Shown: in pieces, positions 56,291 through 64,000 of the stretch | Numbering within the stretch: position 1 is the stretch's first letter | Layout: each line of letters begins with the position of its first letter | Source of the DNA: Pterobdella sp. o SKG-2022 | Taxonomy: Eukaryota > Annelida > Clitellata > Hirudinida > Piscicolidae | Length of the DNA: 64,000 bases | Direction of reading: 5' to 3' | Assembly (NCBI GenBank): GCA_964035795.1 | Contig: OZ038324.1 | Location: forward strand, 8,124,792 to 8,188,791 | Position numbers and translations under genes: made by a program | Notes under the pieces: model-generated | Seen by the model: the letters and a program-made list of their open reading frames with translations, nothing else | What the model was told of the DNA's origin: nothing | Database searches by the model: none

Positions 56291-58350
56291 AAAAATGAAT
56301 AGATAACTTCATAGATAAAAATTTTATTTATGCAAAAAGATGCAGGAAGATGGGTAATCATAAGAAAAACATTATGGAGCGTTCATAAAGAAGGAGATGA
56401 TGAGAAGATAAGACAAAAGAGATTTTAATACATGCATTTAATATAACAAAACAACAAAAAATTCTGTTTTCAAACCATCTCTCTCATGAAACAACTGCAT
56501 TGAATCTGCTTAAAAAGTTTAACAGTTATTAAAACGCCAAAAGTGAAAGTAACAGACTTTTAAGAGGTTTCGAGGGTGATAAGACTCCAAAAAACATAGT
56601 TTCAACTAATTAAATTTTTTACTTTTAATGAAGTTTCTGAAAGTTCTTTAATTTTTTTTCTAGCAAACTATTTGGTTTTGAAACTTCTCTAAAAAATTTT
56701 CTCAACGCATTTAGAAATCTACTACATTCAACTTGATTTAATCTCAAAACACTACCTTTTCAAGTTCACAGTTATTTCTTCTCTTTAAATATTAAAATTT
56801 TTATAAAACTTCTTACCAACTGAGATGCTTTCTTTATTTCTTGGAGAGTTTTTCGAAATTTCAAACTAAATTATAGTTTTGAATTTCTCCAGCTTTTTAA
56901 ACGCAAAATTTTGGTGCAAAAAACCATTTTCCAACTTTAAAAAAACATTTCATCATCAAAATGAAAAACAAAACTTCCAAATCAAAACATATTTTTAGGT
57001 AAAATTTTGAAATTTTCCCATCAAACCAACGTGCATCCACAATTTTCCTTTCAGAGTGTCATGCTCAGCAAACAATCCTTTTTATATGAAGTTCTACGCG
57101 AAAAAATTTTCTCATATATATTTCAAAATTTTTCTTGTTTTAAATATACTTAAAAATTCTATGTTTAAAAATAAGTTATTTCTTATTTCACTCCTATTTT
57201 GGCCTTTCAAAGGTGTTTTCGGAAGTTTGGTGTGTTTTTGAGTCTAGATATTAGTTGTTTATTTGTGTTCATAAATCTTAATTGAACATATGAAAATGGC
57301 CATAAAAGATATACATGCGGAAAAATAGCAAAACACACTACATACTGCTCCTAATCGTTCTGCATTATGTTCAATTCTCCTGTAACACAAAAACACAACC
57401 AACATGAATCCGTGCACGATTCTATGTGTCGAAATCTTGAAATAGTCTAAATAATGCAGTTCTTAACGCAGTCATTTAAAACTTAATATATGTCTTTAAT
57501 TACATTATCACCGAGTTATTTCGTTTTGTATCGAATGTTTTTATGCATGGGTGAAGGAGCTGCGGCGAATTAAATATTGACGAAGCAAGTAATTACAGAT
57601 TGAAATGATAGGACTTGCCCACAATAAAAATAGCCGAACTGAGTTGCTTTGAAATTAATTCAAAAATTAAAAAATTTTACGATGTTTTTTGAAAGAGAAA
57701 AGATCTCTTTAATCAAATGTATTATTCATTAAAAAGTCCTCAAAACTGTTGGGATGTTTGAGATTAAATTTGAAGTTTAGAGATAAGAGCTTTATTATTG
57801 AAAACATGGCTACGGGAAATAACATTATTTGAGTATTATTAAACAAATTCATTGGATGTGTTCTTACTGGATGTGATACCAAAGTTGGTTTGACACTTGG
57901 AAATTTCAAATATAGTACTTTTCTCACAAACTAACTTGCTTCTAGAAAAATGTGAAGTTTTGAAATGTTAAAAACATGTATTATAAACTGTCATATAAAT
58001 TATTGCACTTGCAAAATTTTTTGGTCATTTTTAAAACGAAAAGTTTCCATCAAACACAACAAAATTCTTGAAAGTAGACTGAAATCAGAATTTTAAATTT
58101 AAATTTCGAATTAAATATTGTTTTTCCCGTCGTTATAAAAGAAACGTCAAAGAAATCGATTAAATTTTCTTAATAATATTTACGATAAAGTAAATTTTTA
58201 AAAGTGAAATAAAGAAAAGCATTAAAAGCTGCCATATATTTCGCTAAAATAATAACAATTTGATAATGCTACAACAGCAACGCAAACTCGGTACATTTCA
58301 ACAAATCAATATTATCCAAACGTTTAATATTTTTAAGAAAAGCAACAATG
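56291..58350. other. Region without a recognised gene
   Basis: AT-rich sequence. Open frames at 57056-57241 and 57709-57927 are short and without family signatures. Confidence 0.5.
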
Positions 58351-58470
58351 GAAATAATTCAAATTTATATAGCGCCAAACTTCCATTGGAAGCCAATCAG
58401 GAGCTTGGTTAAGAGTACCTTTAGACCCCATTAACCATCGGGGTGTCAACAACTTCACGCCATCAAGTGT
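58351..58470 (-). repeat. SINE-like 3' end
   Basis: The minus strand reads TTTGGCGCTATATAAATTTGAATT, the same kind of end as the SINE at 54489-54673 and the junction at 20285. No tRNA head was found. Confidence 0.5.
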
Positions 58471-58973
58471 AATGTAGTGTAGGTGTCTAGTGTTGTGGTC
58501 TGGTTTTTATCGTGTGGTATGATTTGTATCGTGTGGTATTGTTTGTATCAAATGGTATAGTTTTTTTTATGTGCTGTATTTTGTTGTGTGGTATTTTCGT
58601 ATTATTTAATGTTTTTATATTCAAAGCTATGAGCTGAGTTAATGCATACATGTTGTATCACATGGGGTATTGTATGTTCAAAAGGGTTAACCCTGAAACT
58701 GCTTCCTAATAATCCAGTGCAAAATTCCGAGTTCTTGAAAATTCTAGATTTCTATTTTTAAAGTTTTTTTGGATGGGTTAGCTGATGGCATAAAAACAAT
58801 ATCTATTAATAGCTTCCAAAGAATATTTGAATAAATTAAATAAAATAATTAAAAATTAACTTTTTCTTAAAAATTTGTGTACACATCATATGGAGCCGAA
58901 GACAAACGTAACTCTAGCCAGCATGCAAGCATCTTCTGGGCAGAAATTTGTGTTTGAATCTCATGAGGTCATC

Positions 58974-59040
58974 CACCAGACTGTTCAAAAATCCAGACAA
59001 CCATCATCCTTAGTTGTCCGGATTTTCAGACAGTCTGCTG
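58974..59040. repeat. Foldback hairpin with 28-bp arms
   Basis: The arms 58974-59001 and 59013-59040 match at about 23 of 28 positions in inverted orientation, with an 11-bp loop. The arm core AATCC-R-GACAAC is complementary to GTTGTC-Y-GGATT. It is more GC-rich than its surroundings and may be a MITE-like remnant. Confidence 0.6.
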
Positions 59041-60711
59041 TTTATAGTATGAACGCAGGGAATGTGGAGAGATAAAGTGAGAAAAAGAAAATTTTCTTAT
59101 ATTTGTTGAATATATCTAATGTTTTGAGAGTTTTTGTGGCAGTCTCTGAAGCAAGTTTTTGAGGAAATGATCATGGGTGGTCATGGGTGAAAGTGTTTGG
59201 GTGTGGTTTTGAGGCCCCTTCATGCAGACCAAAGCCTTTTTGAATAGTACTTTATTCAATAAAATATCTATAAAGTTTATTTTAATTTTATTGCAGTTTT
59301 TATTAAAAACTTTTATGAAATTTTTTATTTTTTTAACGACTTTGTCCAAAATTTAATTTAAACTTTTTTTTAGCCCTCTCATTTTAAGTAGCATTTTTAT
59401 CTTTTCATGATAAAAATTCATTCAAACGAAATTCTATTTCAAAATTTGATTTAAAATCATTTGTTTTTCAGATAGAAAAAAATTCCAAATTGTACTTCGT
59501 TCGTGAGGTCAATAAGAAATTCAGAAAAAATAAAAAAAATTGTCTCCAAGAAAGATATAAAAATGAGTGCAGAATTGATATATTTCTTTCAGTATACGAA
59601 AAGAGAATAGAATGTAAGGAATCGAATCAATGGTACAAAATACAAGCGAGTTTTGTTCCATAACTTCAAATACGTGTGAGTTTGGTGCGTTGTCTGTGTA
59701 TATACATCAGAGTATGTAAATAAAAATATACCGGTATAAAGAAGCAAGAGAAAAATATATTAACTATGACTACATCAACAAGAAAAATCACAAAAATAAT
59801 AGCATAACAAACATCATCAACAGAACAATAACAAAAACAACTTGGGTTATACGTGAATACATTGAAAAATATTCCAAAACTAAAACCAGCATATCAAAAC
59901 TCGTTACTATGCAGCAAAGTATTGCCAAATTTTATCAATCTTTTCAACTTTTGTGGTAAGGAGCTTGAATGAAGGCTTGAAAGTTATGTATCAAGAAGAG
60001 GGGGTTGGAGTCAATTGGAGAGACTATAGAGTGAAAAATTTAAATTTTTGATTTGTTTTAGTCGAATTTTTCTTATTTAATAATAATTAATAATTTTAAA
60101 TATAAATGAATGATGAAAATGTAAGACAGTGCTTATAAGCACTGCTAAAACACGCATTAAAATCAAAATAAGGTCTTTAGCTTTTTTCAAACCTCACACA
60201 TGAGGGACAAAGCTTAGAGAGGACTGAAGTTTTAATACAATACCACATCAACTCATTGCTCCTCACAGCAGAAATAAATGAGAGTAATTAAAAGAGGTTT
60301 GGGAATTTTAAATGCACTGAATCAAAAGCATTAAAAGCTTTAAAAGCATTTCAAAAAGTTGTTTTTGAATTCTTTGGATGTTTGACGCCTGAATTGAACC
60401 ACTATGGCAAATAATTGAGTTCTCATCCATTTCATTTTTTTATTCTATTTATTTAAACAACTAAAATTTTTTGAATTTCAAAATTGTGAAAATTTTGAAA
60501 TTAAATTTGCAAGAATATGAAGTTTTGAATCGATACTCGAGAAAGGTTTAAAAGTGGTGAAAAATATGAAAAAATTCGACTTATAATAATTAGAAGAATA
60601 ATTTCAAAACTCATGCCAAACTTCCCCACGTAAAAGACAACACACCAATAAACCTCGATAAAGTCATAGACACACGTTCTGAAGCAGTAAAATACATTGA
60701 CGATGTGACCT
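59041..60711. other. Region without a recognised gene
   Basis: AT-rich sequence leading into the TG microsatellite. The minus-strand frame at 59116-59349 has no recognisable domain. Confidence 0.5.

Positions 60712-64000
<3,289 letters not shown>

Overview
The window is AT-rich metazoan nuclear DNA. Genes are split by canonical GT-AG introns, and microsatellites, SINE-like pieces and non-LTR retrotransposon fragments are frequent. An invertebrate is likely, perhaps a lophotrochozoan, but the sequence alone does not fix the species. Most exons are short. I joined them by protein-family similarity and checked that codon phase matched across each splice junction.

Layout. At the left edge a type II phosphatidylinositol 4-kinase gene (PI4K2, minus strand) runs off the window just before its catalytic loop. 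One intron carries a same-sense retrotransposon fragment with a PHD-like finger. PI4K2 is head-to-head with a complete six-exon MCTS1 gene (plus, 4041-6509), with 285 bp between the two start codons. From 9574 to 21053 (plus) an eight-exon gene encodes a secreted, two-CUB-domain protein, predicted GPI-anchored, of 1050 residues. Its second CUB domain is interrupted twice, by about 170 and by about 530 residues. Tail-to-tail with it lies a secreted inosine/uridine-type nucleoside hydrolase (minus, 22320-25398), with a short retrotransposon insertion in its last intron. Next is a discoidin domain receptor (DDR) tyrosine kinase gene on the minus strand (26742 to at least 39468). Its likely signal-peptide exon is at 49452-51384. 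The kinase domain has lost the HRD arginine, the DFG glycine and the first P-loop glycine, so it is probably a pseudokinase.

From 51.4 to 60.7 kb I see no convincing gene, only simple repeats, a tRNA-derived SINE and a foldback hairpin. At 60799-61857 there is a perfect 1,059-bp (TG)n tract. It abuts a decayed endonuclease-reverse transcriptase retrotransposon that runs off the right edge.

The five genes are not a pathway cluster: lipid kinase, translation factor, CUB surface protein, nucleosidase, receptor. What they share is gene style. Low-complexity Asn/Lys/Asp/Glu-rich stretches are inserted into otherwise conserved extracellular and kinase domains, most strongly in the CUB and DDR genes.
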